A stretch of DNA of 64,000 nucleotides from Halarcobacter anaerophilus (GTDB taxonomy: Bacteria; Campylobacterota; Campylobacteria; Campylobacterales; Arcobacteraceae): assembly GCF_006459125.1 (NCBI RefSeq), contig NZ_CP041070.1, positions 372,001-436,000 on the forward strand. The letters are read 5' to 3'. Both the position numbers and the translations under genes were made by a program. Shown here piece after piece: positions 43,638-53,847 of the stretch (positions within the stretch are counted from its first letter, which is position 1; every line of letters starts with the position of its first letter). A model generated the notes under the pieces. The model saw nothing but the letters and a program-made list of their open reading frames with translations. It was not told the DNA's origin and did not search any database.

Positions 43638-44627
43638 TTGAACTTTAAAGAAGAGATAAATAGATTAAAAAAAGAGTTAGATGTTACACTTGTAGCACAC
43701 TTTTATCAAAGAGATGAAGTTTTTGAATTAGCCGATATTACGGGAGACTCTTTAGAATTAGCCAAAAAAGCAAAAGAGACAAACTCAAAATATATAGTTT
43801 TTTGCGGTGTCGGATTTATGGGCGAGAGCGTAAAAGTTTTAAGTCCCGAAAAGACTGTTCTAATGCCGAAAATAGCCTGTTGTGCAATGGCTAGAATGAT
43901 TGATGAGGGATATTATGAACAAAATCTTAAAATAATCAACGAAGCAGGAATTCCAAACGAAAATATTTTACCCATAACTTATATAAATTCGAGTGCGGCA
44001 GTAAAAGCAAAAGTAGGTGAAATGGGCGGTATGGTTTGTACTTCTTCAAATGCTTATAAAATTATTGAAAAAGGTTTGGAATCAGGCAAGAAAATATTTT
44101 TTGTTCCGGATAGATGTTTAGGGCAAAATTTTGCAAAACAGATGAACCTTAAATCTTCGGTTGTAGGTGATGGAACAAATTTAAAAGAAGCAGATATTAT
44201 CTGTTATAACGGTTTTTGTTCGGTTCATCAGCTTTTTACGCCAGATGATGTAGAATTTTACAGAGAAAAATATCCGGATATTTTAGTTGCGGTTCATCCG
44301 GAGTGTGACCCGAGTGTTTGTGATGCTGCTGATTTTGTAGGTTCGACTTCTCAATTAATAAACTATATAAAAGAGTTACCGATAGAGCAAAAAGTTGTAG
44401 TTGGAACAGAGTTTAATATGGTAAACAGATTAAGAGATAAAAATACATATATCTTAAGTTCTACAAAACCTGAGTGTCCTACTATGAATGAAACAACATT
44501 GGAAGACGTATATAAAACATTAAAATCAATTGAAGATAATAATATAAATGAAGAGACCTTGATTAAAGTTGATGATAATGTTATCAAATGGGCAAAAGTT
44601 GCCCTTAAAAGGATGTTAGAGATATGA
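43638..44627 (+). CDS. nadA: Quinolinate synthase
   Basis: A 329-residue 4Fe-4S enzyme condensing iminoaspartate with dihydroxyacetone phosphate in NAD synthesis. Recognisable are VAHFYQRDEVFELADITGDSL, MPKIACCAMA and HPECDPSVCDAADFVGSTSQ. It starts with TTG behind TTAAGG; no ATG is available nearby. The end overlaps nadC as ATGA. Iminoaspartate derives from aspartate, so it competes with AspA for substrate. Confidence 0.95.
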   Translation: MNFKEEINRLKKELDVTLVAHFYQRDEVFELADITGDSLELAKKAKETNSKYIVFCGVGFMGESVKVLSPEKTVLMPKIACCAMARMIDEGYYEQNLKIINEAGIPNENILPITYINSSAAVKAKVGEMGGMVCTSSNAYKIIEKGLESGKKIFFVPDRCLGQNFAKQMNLKSSVVGDGTNLKEADIICYNGFCSVHQLFTPDDVEFYREKYPDILVAVHPECDPSVCDAADFVGSTSQLINYIKELPIEQKVVVGTEFNMVNRLRDKNTYILSSTKPECPTMNETTLEDVYKTLKSIEDNNINEETLIKVDDNVIKWAKVALKRMLEI

Positions 44628-45445
44628 TAAATACTAAAAAATTTGTAAAAAATGCTATTATTGAGGATAACGGTAGAGGAGATCTTTTTTACGATGTAGC
44701 TCCAAAAGGAAAATTCAAAGCAAAAGTTATATCTAAAGATGACGGAGTTTTAGCCGGTGAAACCTATGCGAAAGCTTTGGCAAAAACCGAAAAATTTGAT
44801 TGTAAGTTTTTAAAGCATGACGGGGAAAAAGTAAAAAAAGGTGATGTAATAGCAGTTCTTGAAGGCAAAGCTTCAATTTTACTTTCAAGTGAAAGAACTT
44901 TTTTAAATATGCTTCAACATGCAAGCGGTATAGCAACTATGGCAAATAAATTCGCTTCTAAAATAGAAGATTTAGATGTAGCTTTGCTTGATACTAGAAA
45001 AACAAGACCTCAATTAAGAGATTTTGAAAAATATGCAAGTAGAGTAGGCGGAGCAATTAATCATAGACTTGGGCTTGATGATTGTTTAATGTTAAAAGAT
45101 ACTCATTTAAGAACAATAAAAGATTTAAAAGCTTTTATAAAAAATGCAAGAAAAAGAATTTCTTGGGTTACGAAAATTGAGATTGAGTGTGAGACTTTTA
45201 ATCAGGTAAAAGAGGCAATGAAAGCAGGTGCCGATATTATAATGTGCGATAATATGAGTTTTGAACAGATAAAAGAGGTTGTTGAGTATAGAAACAAAGT
45301 CTATCCTTATATTCTTTTGGAAGCTTCGGGAAATATTACTTTGGATACAGTAAGAGATTATGCTCTTACAGGTGTAGATGCTATTAGCAGCGGAAGTATT
45401 ATCCATCAGGCTACATGGTTGGATTTTTCAATGAAGTTTGATTAA
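44624..45445 (+). CDS. nadC: Nicotinate-nucleotide pyrophosphorylase (carboxylating)
   Basis: A 273-residue enzyme converting quinolinate and PRPP to nicotinate mononucleotide, the step after NadA. Family segments: LNMLQHASGIATMA, LDTRKTRPQLRDFEKYA, HRLGLDDCLMLKDTH and LEASGNITLDTV. It overlaps nadA by four bases, forming one translational unit. Confidence 0.96.
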   Translation: MINTKKFVKNAIIEDNGRGDLFYDVAPKGKFKAKVISKDDGVLAGETYAKALAKTEKFDCKFLKHDGEKVKKGDVIAVLEGKASILLSSERTFLNMLQHASGIATMANKFASKIEDLDVALLDTRKTRPQLRDFEKYASRVGGAINHRLGLDDCLMLKDTHLRTIKDLKAFIKNARKRISWVTKIEIECETFNQVKEAMKAGADIIMCDNMSFEQIKEVVEYRNKVYPYILLEASGNITLDTVRDYALTGVDAISSGSIIHQATWLDFSMKFD

Positions 45446-45483
45446 TTTACAATTTGTTAATAAAACTTAGGCATACTTAAAAG

Positions 45484-46473
45484 ATGAAAAAAGACTTTAT
45501 TTTAAACAATAAAATTAATATGACTAATTTTTCAAAAGCTTTACAGCTTATTGAAAAGAGTAGATATATTTTGGTAATAACTCATGTAAATCCGGATGCA
45601 GACTCTATCTCATCTGCTCTGGCTTTGTCAAATCTGTTTCATGAGAACAAAATAAAACACAAAGTTTTTAATATAAGTTCTGATTTGCCCAGAAATTTAG
45701 ATTTTATAAATAGATTTGATAAAATTACGGATCAATTGCCTAAATTTTTTGATTTGGTAATATCTTGCGATTGTTCTTCGAAAAAAAGATTCGGGTTTGA
45801 AGTAGATGAATCAATCAAATTGATTAATTTTGATCATCATGCCTCAAATGATAATTTCGGAGATATAAATTTAGTTGATCCTATGAAGAGTTCAACAGCA
45901 GAAATAATATATGATTTTTTTAGATTTAACGGTCTTTATATAACAAAAAACAGTGCAACTGCACTTTATGTTGGGATATATGATGATTCTTTGGCTTTTT
46001 CTTTAAACAGATGTGATGAATTGACTTTTGAAAAAGTAAATCATTTAGTTGAATTTGGAGCAAGTCCTTCTGAAATAGCAAATAAGATAAAAAGAAGAGA
46101 TTCTTTAGCTAAATATAGAATTATTCCAAAAATTTTGGAGAGTATGGAGCTTTATGATGAAGGTAAAGTTGCAACTATTTATGCAAAAGATGAGTGGTTT
46201 AAACAAACAGGAGCCCACAATAGGGATTGTGAAGAGGCTTTAAATATGGTAATGAGAATACAAATAGTCAAAGTAGCACTGTTTGTAAGAGTAGTAAACG
46301 GTGTAAGTAGAATTAGCCTGCGTTCAAAAGATAAAATCAATGTTTCTAAAATAGCTGCTAACTTCGGCGGCGGAGGGCATATTAACGCTGCAGGTTTTTC
46401 TATTGATTCTACGGATATTCAAAGTGTAAGAAAAAAAGTTTTAAAGGAAATACTTGAGACGACAAAAGAGTAA
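45484..46473 (+). CDS. nrnA: DHH/DHHA1 phosphoesterase, NrnA-like oligoribonuclease/pAp phosphatase
   Basis: A 329-residue enzyme of the DHH superfamily, likely degrading nanoRNA or pAp. Metal-binding motifs THVNPDADSISSA, CDCSS and DHHASND occupy the N-terminal half, and the DHHA1 glycine motif GGGGHINAAG is near the end. Substrate choice between nanoRNA, pAp and c-di-nucleotide products cannot be decided. The 3' end overlaps the peptidase gene by 20 bases. Confidence 0.88.
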   Translation: MKKDFILNNKINMTNFSKALQLIEKSRYILVITHVNPDADSISSALALSNLFHENKIKHKVFNISSDLPRNLDFINRFDKITDQLPKFFDLVISCDCSSKKRFGFEVDESIKLINFDHHASNDNFGDINLVDPMKSSTAEIIYDFFRFNGLYITKNSATALYVGIYDDSLAFSLNRCDELTFEKVNHLVEFGASPSEIANKIKRRDSLAKYRIIPKILESMELYDEGKVATIYAKDEWFKQTGAHNRDCEEALNMVMRIQIVKVALFVRVVNGVSRISLRSKDKINVSKIAANFGGGGHINAAGFSIDSTDIQSVRKKVLKEILETTKE

Positions 46474-47830
46474 TTTAGTAAATATTGTTTTAGGATTAGT
46501 TTTTATTCTAATAATAGGCGGTGCAGCATTTGTATATTTTTCACCTCTTTTTGAAAAAGAACCGGCAAAAATCGTATTAAAAAGTACGGGATATTGGAAT
46601 TTAAAAGATGATTTAACGGTTGAACTTTCCGATAAAAGCGGGATAAGGTCGTACAAAGTTTACTATAAAACTAATAATAATGTTGAAGAGATTGCCCAAA
46701 ATAATATTTCTGCAAAACAAGATAAAGTAATTTTTAATATAAAACCTATATCTTTGACTCCGAATATAAAAAAAGTTACAATTGCCGTTGAAGCATATGA
46801 TAACTCATTTTGGAACTTTTTTAAAGGTAATGCCACATATAAAGAGTTTACTTTGGATATTGATAGAAAAAGACCCCTAGCAAGAGTTCTTGCAAACTCA
46901 TATAATATTAGAAGAGGCGGTAGTGCTGCAGTTGTCGTTGAAGTAAAAGATGAAAACTTAAAAGATAAGTATATAACTTTTAACAATGATTACAGATTTG
47001 AACTTATTCCTTATATTAAAGAGGGATTTTATATGGCAATTGTAGCTTGGCCTATAGATATAAAGTTTGATCAGTTTAGCAGAGTAAATCTTATAGCTGT
47101 TGATGAAGCTAATAATAAAACTATAACAAAAATACCTTTTTATATAAAAGATTTAAAAATAAAAAATGATAATTTAAATATTTCAGACGGTTTCGTATCT
47201 CAAGTATCTATTCCGGTTTTAGAAAAAAGCGGTTATGATATACCTGAAAAAACCGTTGATATCTTTATTAAAGAAAATGAAGATTTAAGAGCAAATAACG
47301 TAAAGACAATTAGAGAAGAGTCGGTAAAAAATATGTCAAAAGAGTTGGTCTCTAATTTTAGGATTAAACCTTTTAGAAGATTAAGCGGTTCTAAAACGGT
47401 TGCCGGATTTGCAGAACGAAGATCATATTTTTATGAGGGAGAAAAAATTGATGAAGCCTGGCATTTGGGAGTTGACTGGGCAAGTATCAAACATGCGGAT
47501 ATAAAAGTATCAAATAAAGGGAAAGTAGTTTTTAGCAACTATTTGGGAATTTACGGTAATAGTTTGATTATTGATCATGGGTTTGGTTTACAAACTTTAT
47601 ATGCTCATACAAGTCAATTTAATGTTGCAAAAAATGAAGAAGTAAAAGCAGGACAGGTTATTGCAAATACGGGAAGTACAGGAGCTGTATTTGGAGATCA
47701 TTTACATTTTGGTTTATTAGTTCAAGGTATAGAAGTAAATCCTTTAGAGTGGATGGATAAGAATTGGATAAAAACCAGAGTATCAAATATTTTAGATGAA
47801 GCAAAACAAGAGATAAGAAGTAGCAAATGA
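46454..47830 (+). CDS. Membrane-anchored M23 (LytM) peptidoglycan endopeptidase
   Basis: 458 residues. An N-terminal membrane helix (about 9-29) is followed by a long periplasmic region and a C-terminal M23 domain. The zinc motifs are HLGVDWA and, 100 residues on, the HLHFG pair. It probably cuts peptidoglycan cross-links and shapes the cell, as relatives do in Campylobacter and Helicobacter. The start is TTG at 46454 with AAAGGA, inside the nrnA end. It overlaps lpxC by four bases. Confidence 0.88.
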   Translation: MRRQKSNLVNIVLGLVFILIIGGAAFVYFSPLFEKEPAKIVLKSTGYWNLKDDLTVELSDKSGIRSYKVYYKTNNNVEEIAQNNISAKQDKVIFNIKPISLTPNIKKVTIAVEAYDNSFWNFFKGNATYKEFTLDIDRKRPLARVLANSYNIRRGGSAAVVVEVKDENLKDKYITFNNDYRFELIPYIKEGFYMAIVAWPIDIKFDQFSRVNLIAVDEANNKTITKIPFYIKDLKIKNDNLNISDGFVSQVSIPVLEKSGYDIPEKTVDIFIKENEDLRANNVKTIREESVKNMSKELVSNFRIKPFRRLSGSKTVAGFAERRSYFYEGEKIDEAWHLGVDWASIKHADIKVSNKGKVVFSNYLGIYGNSLIIDHGFGLQTLYAHTSQFNVAKNEEVKAGQVIANTGSTGAVFGDHLHFGLLVQGIEVNPLEWMDKNWIKTRVSNILDEAKQEIRSSK

Positions 47831-48732
47831 GACAAAGAACAATAGAAAAAAGTGTTGAAATAGTAGGAATCGGACTGCATAAAGGAGTTCCCGTAAAAAT
47901 GAGGCTAGAACCTCTTGAGGCAGATATGGGAATAGTCTTTTACAGAGTTGATGCAGGAGTTTCAATTCCTCTTAAAATAGAAAATGTAGTTGATACGCAA
48001 ATGGCAACGGTTATAGGAAAAGACGGAGTTGTTATTTCGACTGTAGAACATATTTTATCAGCTATTTATGCTTACGGAATTGATAATTTAAGAATTGTTT
48101 TAGATAATGATGAGGTTCCCGTTCTTGACGGAAGTTCTTCAGGATATTGTATGCTGATTGATGAAGCCGGGATAAAAGAGTTAGAGAAATCAAAAAAAGC
48201 AATAAAAATTAAAAAAGATGTTGAAATAACAACCGAAGACGGTAAAAAAGTAGCTTTAAAACCTTCAAACCATATAATATATGATTTTTCAATAGATTTT
48301 GAGCACCCTGTAATAGGACATCAAGAGTTTAATTTTGATTACTCTATTGAAGAGTATAAAGAGAATATCAGTAGAGCAAGAACCTTTGGATTTTTACATG
48401 AAGTACAATACCTTAGAAGTAAAGGTTTAGCACAAGGTGCTTCAATGGAAAATGCTATTGTTTTAGATCATTCAAAAGTATTGAATCCTGACGGATTAAG
48501 ATATGATGACGAGTTTGTAAGACATAAAATTCTTGATGCAATCGGCGATATGGCTCTATTGGGTTATACTCTTGTTGGAGAATATAATGCTCATAAAGGA
48601 AGCCATCATTTAAATCACTTATTAACAAAAAAACTTTATGAAGATGAAGCAAATTATGAAATTATTGATTTAGAAGAGGCGCAAGACGAGGCAGAAGTAT
48701 TTGAACTTGCATACTCAAGGGTTGAAGCATAA
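47827..48732 (+). CDS. lpxC: UDP-3-O-acyl-N-acetylglucosamine deacetylase
   Basis: A 301-residue zinc enzyme committing to lipid A synthesis. It begins RQRTIEKSVEIVGIGLHKG. The zinc-ligand regions STVEHILSA and DEFVRHKILDAIGDMALLG, and the HKGSHHLNH segment, are all present. It sits in the conserved M23-lpxC-tsaB-like-thrB order. The ATG overlaps the peptidase stop as ATGA. Confidence 0.96.
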   Translation: MRQRTIEKSVEIVGIGLHKGVPVKMRLEPLEADMGIVFYRVDAGVSIPLKIENVVDTQMATVIGKDGVVISTVEHILSAIYAYGIDNLRIVLDNDEVPVLDGSSSGYCMLIDEAGIKELEKSKKAIKIKKDVEITTEDGKKVALKPSNHIIYDFSIDFEHPVIGHQEFNFDYSIEEYKENISRARTFGFLHEVQYLRSKGLAQGASMENAIVLDHSKVLNPDGLRYDDEFVRHKILDAIGDMALLGYTLVGEYNAHKGSHHLNHLLTKKLYEDEANYEIIDLEEAQDEAEVFELAYSRVEA

Positions 48733-48735
48733 TAT

Positions 48736-49188
48736 ATGACGGAAGTTTTAGTTATTAGTATTTCAAAGCCCCTTTTAGTTGGAGTTTACAAAGATAAAAA
48801 ACTAATTAAAGTTTTTGAAAATGACGGGATGACTTCTGATGTGTTGCCTTTGATTTTTGAAGAGATATTAAAAGAGTTTAAATTAGATAATATATATTAC
48901 GTAAATACACCGGGGTCATATATGGCTATTAAAGTTGCATATGTTTTTTTAAAAACTCTATGTATAACACAAAATATAAGTTTAAGAGCTTGCAGCGGTT
49001 TTGAGTTTAATGAAAATTCTCCTATTAAAGCTTTGGGTAAAAAGTATTTTATAAATAGCAAAAACGGTGTTAAAGTTGATTTTTTAGAAAATAACAGTAG
49101 AATGTCAGCTTTTAAATTGCCAGATGTTTTGAAAGATATTAATTTTAGTACTCAAACACTGCCAATTTACAATTTACCAGCAGTTTAA
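48736..49188 (+). CDS. tsaB: Short TsaB-like protein (tRNA t6A modification)
   Basis: 150 residues. The segment [22 protein letters not shown] matches the PGSF-type glycine loop of TsaB, the ASKHA-fold partner of TsaD in threonylcarbamoyladenosine formation. The protein is shorter than E. coli TsaB (about 230), lacking much of the second lobe, as is usual in Campylobacterota. It is called from this motif and from position between lpxC and thrB; divergent, so less certain than its neighbours. Confidence 0.65.
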   Translation: MTEVLVISISKPLLVGVYKDKKLIKVFENDGMTSDVLPLIFEEILKEFKLDNIYYVNTPGSYMAIKVAYVFLKTLCITQNISLRACSGFEFNENSPIKALGKKYFINSKNGVKVDFLENNSRMSAFKLPDVLKDINFSTQTLPIYNLPAV

Positions 49189-49199
49189 AAGGAAAAAGT

Positions 49200-50081
49200 T
49201 TGAAAATATGCGTGCCTGCTACAAGTGCTAATTTGGGACCTGGTTTTGATACTTTGGGATTAGCGATATCTTTGTATAATCAAGTTATTATAAAACCGTC
49301 AAAATTTCATAGCGTTTCTTTAAAAGGAGAGGGTGCAAACAATCCTATTCTTAAAGATAATAATATGTTTATTGCTATATTTAATGATTTTTATCATAAC
49401 TTATCAAACAAAAAAAGACACTTTAGATTTGAATTTACCAATGATATTCCTTTATCAAGAGGACTTGGAAGTTCTTCTGCGGTTATAGTTTCTGCAATTG
49501 CCAGTGCATATGCAATAGAAGGGATTAAAATAGATAAAAATAAACTTTTGAATTTGGCATTAGCTTATGAAAGTCATCCTGATAATATAACTCCTGCTGT
49601 AATGGGTGGCTTTAATGTTGCAGCTGTAAAAGACAATGAAGTTAAATATATTAAAAAAAATATGCCAAAATCTTTAAAAGCAGTTGTAGTTATTCCAAAT
49701 AGACCGATTTCTACACAGTTGGCAAGAAAAGCATTACCTTACAAATATTCAAAAGAGGATGTTACATTTAATATTTCTCACTCATCACTGCTTACGGCAG
49801 CTTTTATGAGTGAAGATTGGAAAATGTTAAGAATAGCTTCTCAAGACCAAGTACATCAAAAATATAGAATGAAACAGATGCCGGAACTTTTTGATGTTCA
49901 AAAAACGGCTCTTAAAAGCGGTGCACTTATGAGTACACTCTCAGGTTCCGGCTCAACACTTTTTTCAATGGCATTTAATGATGATGCAAGTAGAATTGAA
50001 AAAGAACTTAAAAAAAGATTCCCCCATTTTAAAGTTTTAACAAGAGACTTTAATAACAGCGGCGTAACAATAGAGTATTAA
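49200..50081 (+). CDS. thrB: Homoserine kinase
   Basis: A 293-residue GHMP kinase phosphorylating homoserine in threonine synthesis. It begins [16 protein letters not shown]; the ATP-loop region is [16 protein letters not shown] at about 85-100, and the C-terminal GSGSTLFS is present. It starts with TTG behind AAAAGGA. Confidence 0.95.
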   Translation: MKICVPATSANLGPGFDTLGLAISLYNQVIIKPSKFHSVSLKGEGANNPILKDNNMFIAIFNDFYHNLSNKKRHFRFEFTNDIPLSRGLGSSSAVIVSAIASAYAIEGIKIDKNKLLNLALAYESHPDNITPAVMGGFNVAAVKDNEVKYIKKNMPKSLKAVVVIPNRPISTQLARKALPYKYSKEDVTFNISHSSLLTAAFMSEDWKMLRIASQDQVHQKYRMKQMPELFDVQKTALKSGALMSTLSGSGSTLFSMAFNDDASRIEKELKKRFPHFKVLTRDFNNSGVTIEY

Positions 50082-50116
50082 AAAAACATTAAATTTAAGT
50101 AAATTTAGGTATAATA

Positions 50117-50395
50117 TTGACTATTTTAAAAAGACCAATACGAACATGTGTCATTTGCAGAGGGAAATTCCCTCAAAATGAGCTACTTCGTTTAAAATGT
50201 GAGGATAAAAAACTTGTACCATTTGACAATAATGGCAGAAGTTTTTATATCTGTAATGATTGTCTTTCTATTATTGAAGATTCACAAAACAATCAAAAAG
50301 ATTTGAAAAAACTTGAAAAAGCACTTTTTAGAGTGTGTAAAAATAAAGATGACTATTTAGGACAACTTAAGGAGATATTAACGCATGTCAGATAA
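50117..50395 (+). CDS. ylxR: YlxR-family (DUF448) nucleic-acid-binding protein
   Basis: 92 residues with the family signature RTCVICRGKFPQNELLRL and RSFYIC. It lies directly before infB and overlaps it by eleven bases, as YlxR commonly does. Function is poorly defined; relatives bind RNA or RNase P. The only start is TTG at 50117. A TATAAT box ends two bases before it (50110-50115), an odd placement. Confidence 0.85.
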   Translation: MTILKRPIRTCVICRGKFPQNELLRLKCEDKKLVPFDNNGRSFYICNDCLSIIEDSQNNQKDLKKLEKALFRVCKNKDDYLGQLKEILTHVR

Positions 50396-53036
50396 TGTAA
50401 GAGTTTATGAGATAGCAGAAGAGGCGGGAGCAAGCAGTAATGAAGTAGTTGCTAAAGCCAAAGATTTAGGAATTGAGCTTAAATCCCCTCAAAGTGCAGT
50501 TTCATTTGAGGATGCTGAAGAAATAGCAAATTATATAATGACCGGTAAAAGCAGCAGATTAAAGAAAAAACCGGCAAAAGTAAAAAAAGTAGTTACTAAA
50601 AAAGAAGATTCGCCAAAAGAGAGTAGTAACGAAGAAAATGAGCCTATTAAAGCAACAAAAAATGAACAAACTGAAGTAAAAAAAGTTGAAGAGTCTGATA
50701 AAAAAGATGAACCCAAAAAAGATAAACCTTTAAAAAGCGTAACTCCTAATAAAATCGTTCCAAAAAGAAGAGGTCTTAAAATAATTAAAAAAAGGAAGGA
50801 TAAAGAAGATACAAAACCTCTACCTTCCAATAATGAAATATCAGTAAATGATAACCAGCCTAAAAAAGCAATGAAATCATTAAGCGAAATTCTAGGCGGA
50901 AGCGATGTAGAAGAGAAAAAAACTGCTCCTTTACCTCCTAAAAGTACTGAAACTAAAGTCTCTGCTAAGAAAAAAGAGAAGAAAAAACAACCTGCAAAAT
51001 CTCATGAACATGGAAAAGTGATTGAGTTTGAAGCTGAAACAAAAGAAGATTTTAAATCAAGTAGCAGTGATGAATCTTTATTAGGAGAAGAGGTAGTTCT
51101 TCTTGATATGGGGCTTACTGATACATCAAAAATCTTTGAAGATCATAATAAAAGCCATGATAATAAAAAACAATCAAGAGCATCTAAACCGGCAGCTTTC
51201 GGAAACAGACCTCAAGGTTTAAAAAGAGGAAAAAGAAAGAAAAGAGTAAAACATACGAAAGAAGAAGTATCTATTACTGAAGTTACGATTCCTGAAGATA
51301 TTAGAGTATATGAGTTTGCAGAAGCTTGCGGTAAATCTCCTTCAGAAGTAATCTCTGTACTTTTCGGTTTAGGAATGATGGTTACCAAAAATGATTTCCT
51401 TAAACAAGATGAATTAGAGATTTTAGGGGAAGAGTTTGGAATAGAAGTTACCGTAAAAGATGCTTTAGAAGATGCAAATTATGTTGAAGAGTATCAAGAA
51501 GAAGAGATAGATGAATCTCATTTTGTAACAAGACCTCCTGTAGTAACAATTATGGGACACGTTGATCACGGTAAAACTACTTTATTAGATAAAATTAGAA
51601 GTTCTAAAGTTGCTTCAGGTGAAGCAGGTGGGATTACCCAACATATTTCAGCTTATACAATTAAACAAAACAATCAAAAAATTACATTTGTTGATACTCC
51701 GGGACACGCAGCTTTCTCTGAAATGAGAGCAAGAGGTGCAGACGTTACTGATATCGTAATTATTGTTGTTGCAGCAGATGACGGTGTTATGCCTCAAACA
51801 GAAGAGGTTATTTCCCATGCAAAAGCTTCAGGTTGTCCGATTATAGTTGCCGTAAATAAAATGGATAAAGAAACGGCAAATATGGATATGGTAAAAGCTC
51901 AAATGGCTGAAAGAGATATGACACCTGTTGATTGGGGTGGAGATATTGAGTTTATTGGAGTTTCTGCTCGTACTGGAATGGGAATCGATGATTTATTAGA
52001 AAATATTTTGCTTCAATCAGAAATCCTAGAACTTAAAGCAGATCCTAGTGCAAAAGCAAAAGCCGTTGTTGTTGAATCTTCGTTAGAAAAAGGTAGAGGA
52101 CCTGTTGCTACTGTTATTGTTCAAAACGGAACATTAAGAGTAGGGGACAATGTTGTATGTGATACTACATACGGTAGAGTAAAAGCAATCACAAATGATT
52201 TGGGAAAACCTGTTAAAGAGCTTACTTTATCTGAAACAGGTTCAATATTAGGTCTAAATGAAGTTCCCGGTGCAGGTACTATAATGGTTGGTCAAGACTC
52301 TGAAAAAGAGGCTAGAGAGATTGCAAACAGAAGAGCTGAACATGTAAGAGCTAAAGAGTTGTCAAAATCTACAAAAGTATCTTTAGAAGAGATGAGCGGA
52401 CTTATTGCAGAAGGTAAAATAAAACAACTTCCTGTAATTATCAAAACAGATGTTGCCGGTTCTTTGGAAGCAATTAAAGGTTCATTGGAAAAAATCCAAA
52501 ACGAAGAGGTAAAAGTAAGAGTAATTCATGCAGGTGTAGGTGGAATTACCGAATCTGATTTAGTACTTGCAAGTGCTAGTGAAGGTTGCATTATTTTAGG
52601 ATTTAACGTAAGACCTACCGGATCGGTTAAAAGTAAAGCAAAAGCAGACGGAATTACAATTAATACTTATTCTGTTATTTACGATTTAATTGATGATGTA
52701 AAAGATGCTTTATCAGGAATGATGAGCGCCGTTATCAGAGAAGAAAATACAGGTCAAGCAGAAGTTAGAGATACTTTTGTTGTTCCAAAAGTAGGAACAG
52801 TTGCAGGATGTTTAGTAACTGACGGTAAAGTAATTAGAGGCGGTCACGCAAGAATTATTAGAGACGGTGTAGTAACATATACAGGTAAAATTTCATCACT
52901 TAAAAGATTTAAAGATGATGTTAAAGAGGTTGCTAACGGTTATGAATGCGGTATTATGTTTGAAAAATTCAACGATATAAAAGTTGGAGATTTTATTGAA
53001 ACATTTATCCAAATAGAAGAAAAAGTACATATTTAA
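50385..53036 (+). CDS. infB: Translation initiation factor IF-2
   Basis: An 883-residue GTPase positioning initiator tRNA on the ribosome. An IF2_N-like module is at the N-terminus ([17 protein letters not shown]). A long lysine/glutamate-rich linker (about 50-260) follows, then a second IF2_N-like module ([16 protein letters not shown], about 305). The G domain has GHVDHGKT at 391-398, then DTPGHAAF and NKMD, and the C-terminal initiator-tRNA-binding domains end the protein. Order ylxR-infB-rbfA-rimP is conserved. Confidence 0.97.
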   Translation: MSDNVRVYEIAEEAGASSNEVVAKAKDLGIELKSPQSAVSFEDAEEIANYIMTGKSSRLKKKPAKVKKVVTKKEDSPKESSNEENEPIKATKNEQTEVKKVEESDKKDEPKKDKPLKSVTPNKIVPKRRGLKIIKKRKDKEDTKPLPSNNEISVNDNQPKKAMKSLSEILGGSDVEEKKTAPLPPKSTETKVSAKKKEKKKQPAKSHEHGKVIEFEAETKEDFKSSSSDESLLGEEVVLLDMGLTDTSKIFEDHNKSHDNKKQSRASKPAAFGNRPQGLKRGKRKKRVKHTKEEVSITEVTIPEDIRVYEFAEACGKSPSEVISVLFGLGMMVTKNDFLKQDELEILGEEFGIEVTVKDALEDANYVEEYQEEEIDESHFVTRPPVVTIMGHVDHGKTTLLDKIRSSKVASGEAGGITQHISAYTIKQNNQKITFVDTPGHAAFSEMRARGADVTDIVIIVVAADDGVMPQTEEVISHAKASGCPIIVAVNKMDKETANMDMVKAQMAERDMTPVDWGGDIEFIGVSARTGMGIDDLLENILLQSEILELKADPSAKAKAVVVESSLEKGRGPVATVIVQNGTLRVGDNVVCDTTYGRVKAITNDLGKPVKELTLSETGSILGLNEVPGAGTIMVGQDSEKEAREIANRRAEHVRAKELSKSTKVSLEEMSGLIAEGKIKQLPVIIKTDVAGSLEAIKGSLEKIQNEEVKVRVIHAGVGGITESDLVLASASEGCIILGFNVRPTGSVKSKAKADGITINTYSVIYDLIDDVKDALSGMMSAVIREENTGQAEVRDTFVVPKVGTVAGCLVTDGKVIRGGHARIIRDGVVTYTGKISSLKRFKDDVKEVANGYECGIMFEKFNDIKVGDFIETFIQIEEKVHI

Positions 53037-53055
53037 TAATAAAAAGAGTTAAGTC

Positions 53056-53412
53056 TTGAAGAGTATAAATTTACAAAGAACAGAATCTCTGCTTATGGAG
53101 TTGATTCCAGAGGCTTTATCAACACTAAATGATGATAGAATCTGTTCTCTTCCTATAACAGGAGTAAACTGTAAAAACGGTAAATATGATGCAACCGTTT
53201 ATTTTGACGGAAGTGATTTTAGTGAAAAAGAGATACCTGGAATTATTTCTGCTCTTACTAAAGCTAACGGAAGAATAAAGTCTTACGTCTTAAGTGCAAC
53301 AGGATGGTATAAATGCCCTGTATTTAAGTTTGTAAATGACAAATCATTAGAGTCGTCAAATAGTATTGATGAACTTTTTAGACAAATTGAGCAACAAAAG
53401 AGTAAATCATGA
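53056..53412 (+). CDS. rbfA: Ribosome-binding factor A
   Basis: A 118-residue KH-fold-like 16S rRNA maturation factor. It is identified by position (infB-rbfA-rimP), by length and by its pattern ([19 protein letters not shown] near the start). It starts with TTG; the end overlaps rimP by four bases. Confidence 0.85.
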   Translation: MKSINLQRTESLLMELIPEALSTLNDDRICSLPITGVNCKNGKYDATVYFDGSDFSEKEIPGIISALTKANGRIKSYVLSATGWYKCPVFKFVNDKSLESSNSIDELFRQIEQQKSKS

Positions 53413-53837
53413 ATTTAGAAGAATCAATCGAAATAGCAGTAAAAGGTTGCAAAGCACAACTTTATGACATAGTTACTTTAAAAGAGAATGATAAAAATAT
53501 TTTCAGAGTTTATGTTACTTCTAAAGAGGGAATATCGTTAGATAAATGTGCCGAAATTAGTAGAATGATCTCTCCTATTTTAGATATTGATGAACCTATG
53601 CAAGGTAAATATAACCTTGAAGTCAGCTCTCCGGGAATTGAAAGAAAATTAAAAAAGAGACTTCATTTTAAATCTTCAATCGGTGAGAAGGTAAAATTAA
53701 AAGATTTTGATAAAAATATAATCAAAGGTGAATTAATTGAAGCCAATGATGAAAATATCAAAATTAAGACTAAACATGGAGAAGAGATAGTTCCTTATGA
53801 TGAAATATCTTCTGCTTCTACTTATTTTGAATGGTAG
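53409..53837 (+). CDS. rimP: Ribosome maturation factor RimP
   Basis: A 142-residue 30S assembly factor. It shows the N-terminal alpha/beta domain with [18 protein letters not shown] and the motif [14 protein letters not shown], then a small Sm-like C-terminal domain. In many genomes it precedes infB; here, as in Campylobacter, it follows rbfA. Confidence 0.92.
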   Translation: MNLEESIEIAVKGCKAQLYDIVTLKENDKNIFRVYVTSKEGISLDKCAEISRMISPILDIDEPMQGKYNLEVSSPGIERKLKKRLHFKSSIGEKVKLKDFDKNIIKGELIEANDENIKIKTKHGEEIVPYDEISSASTYFEW

Positions 53838-53847
53838 GATTTTATAA

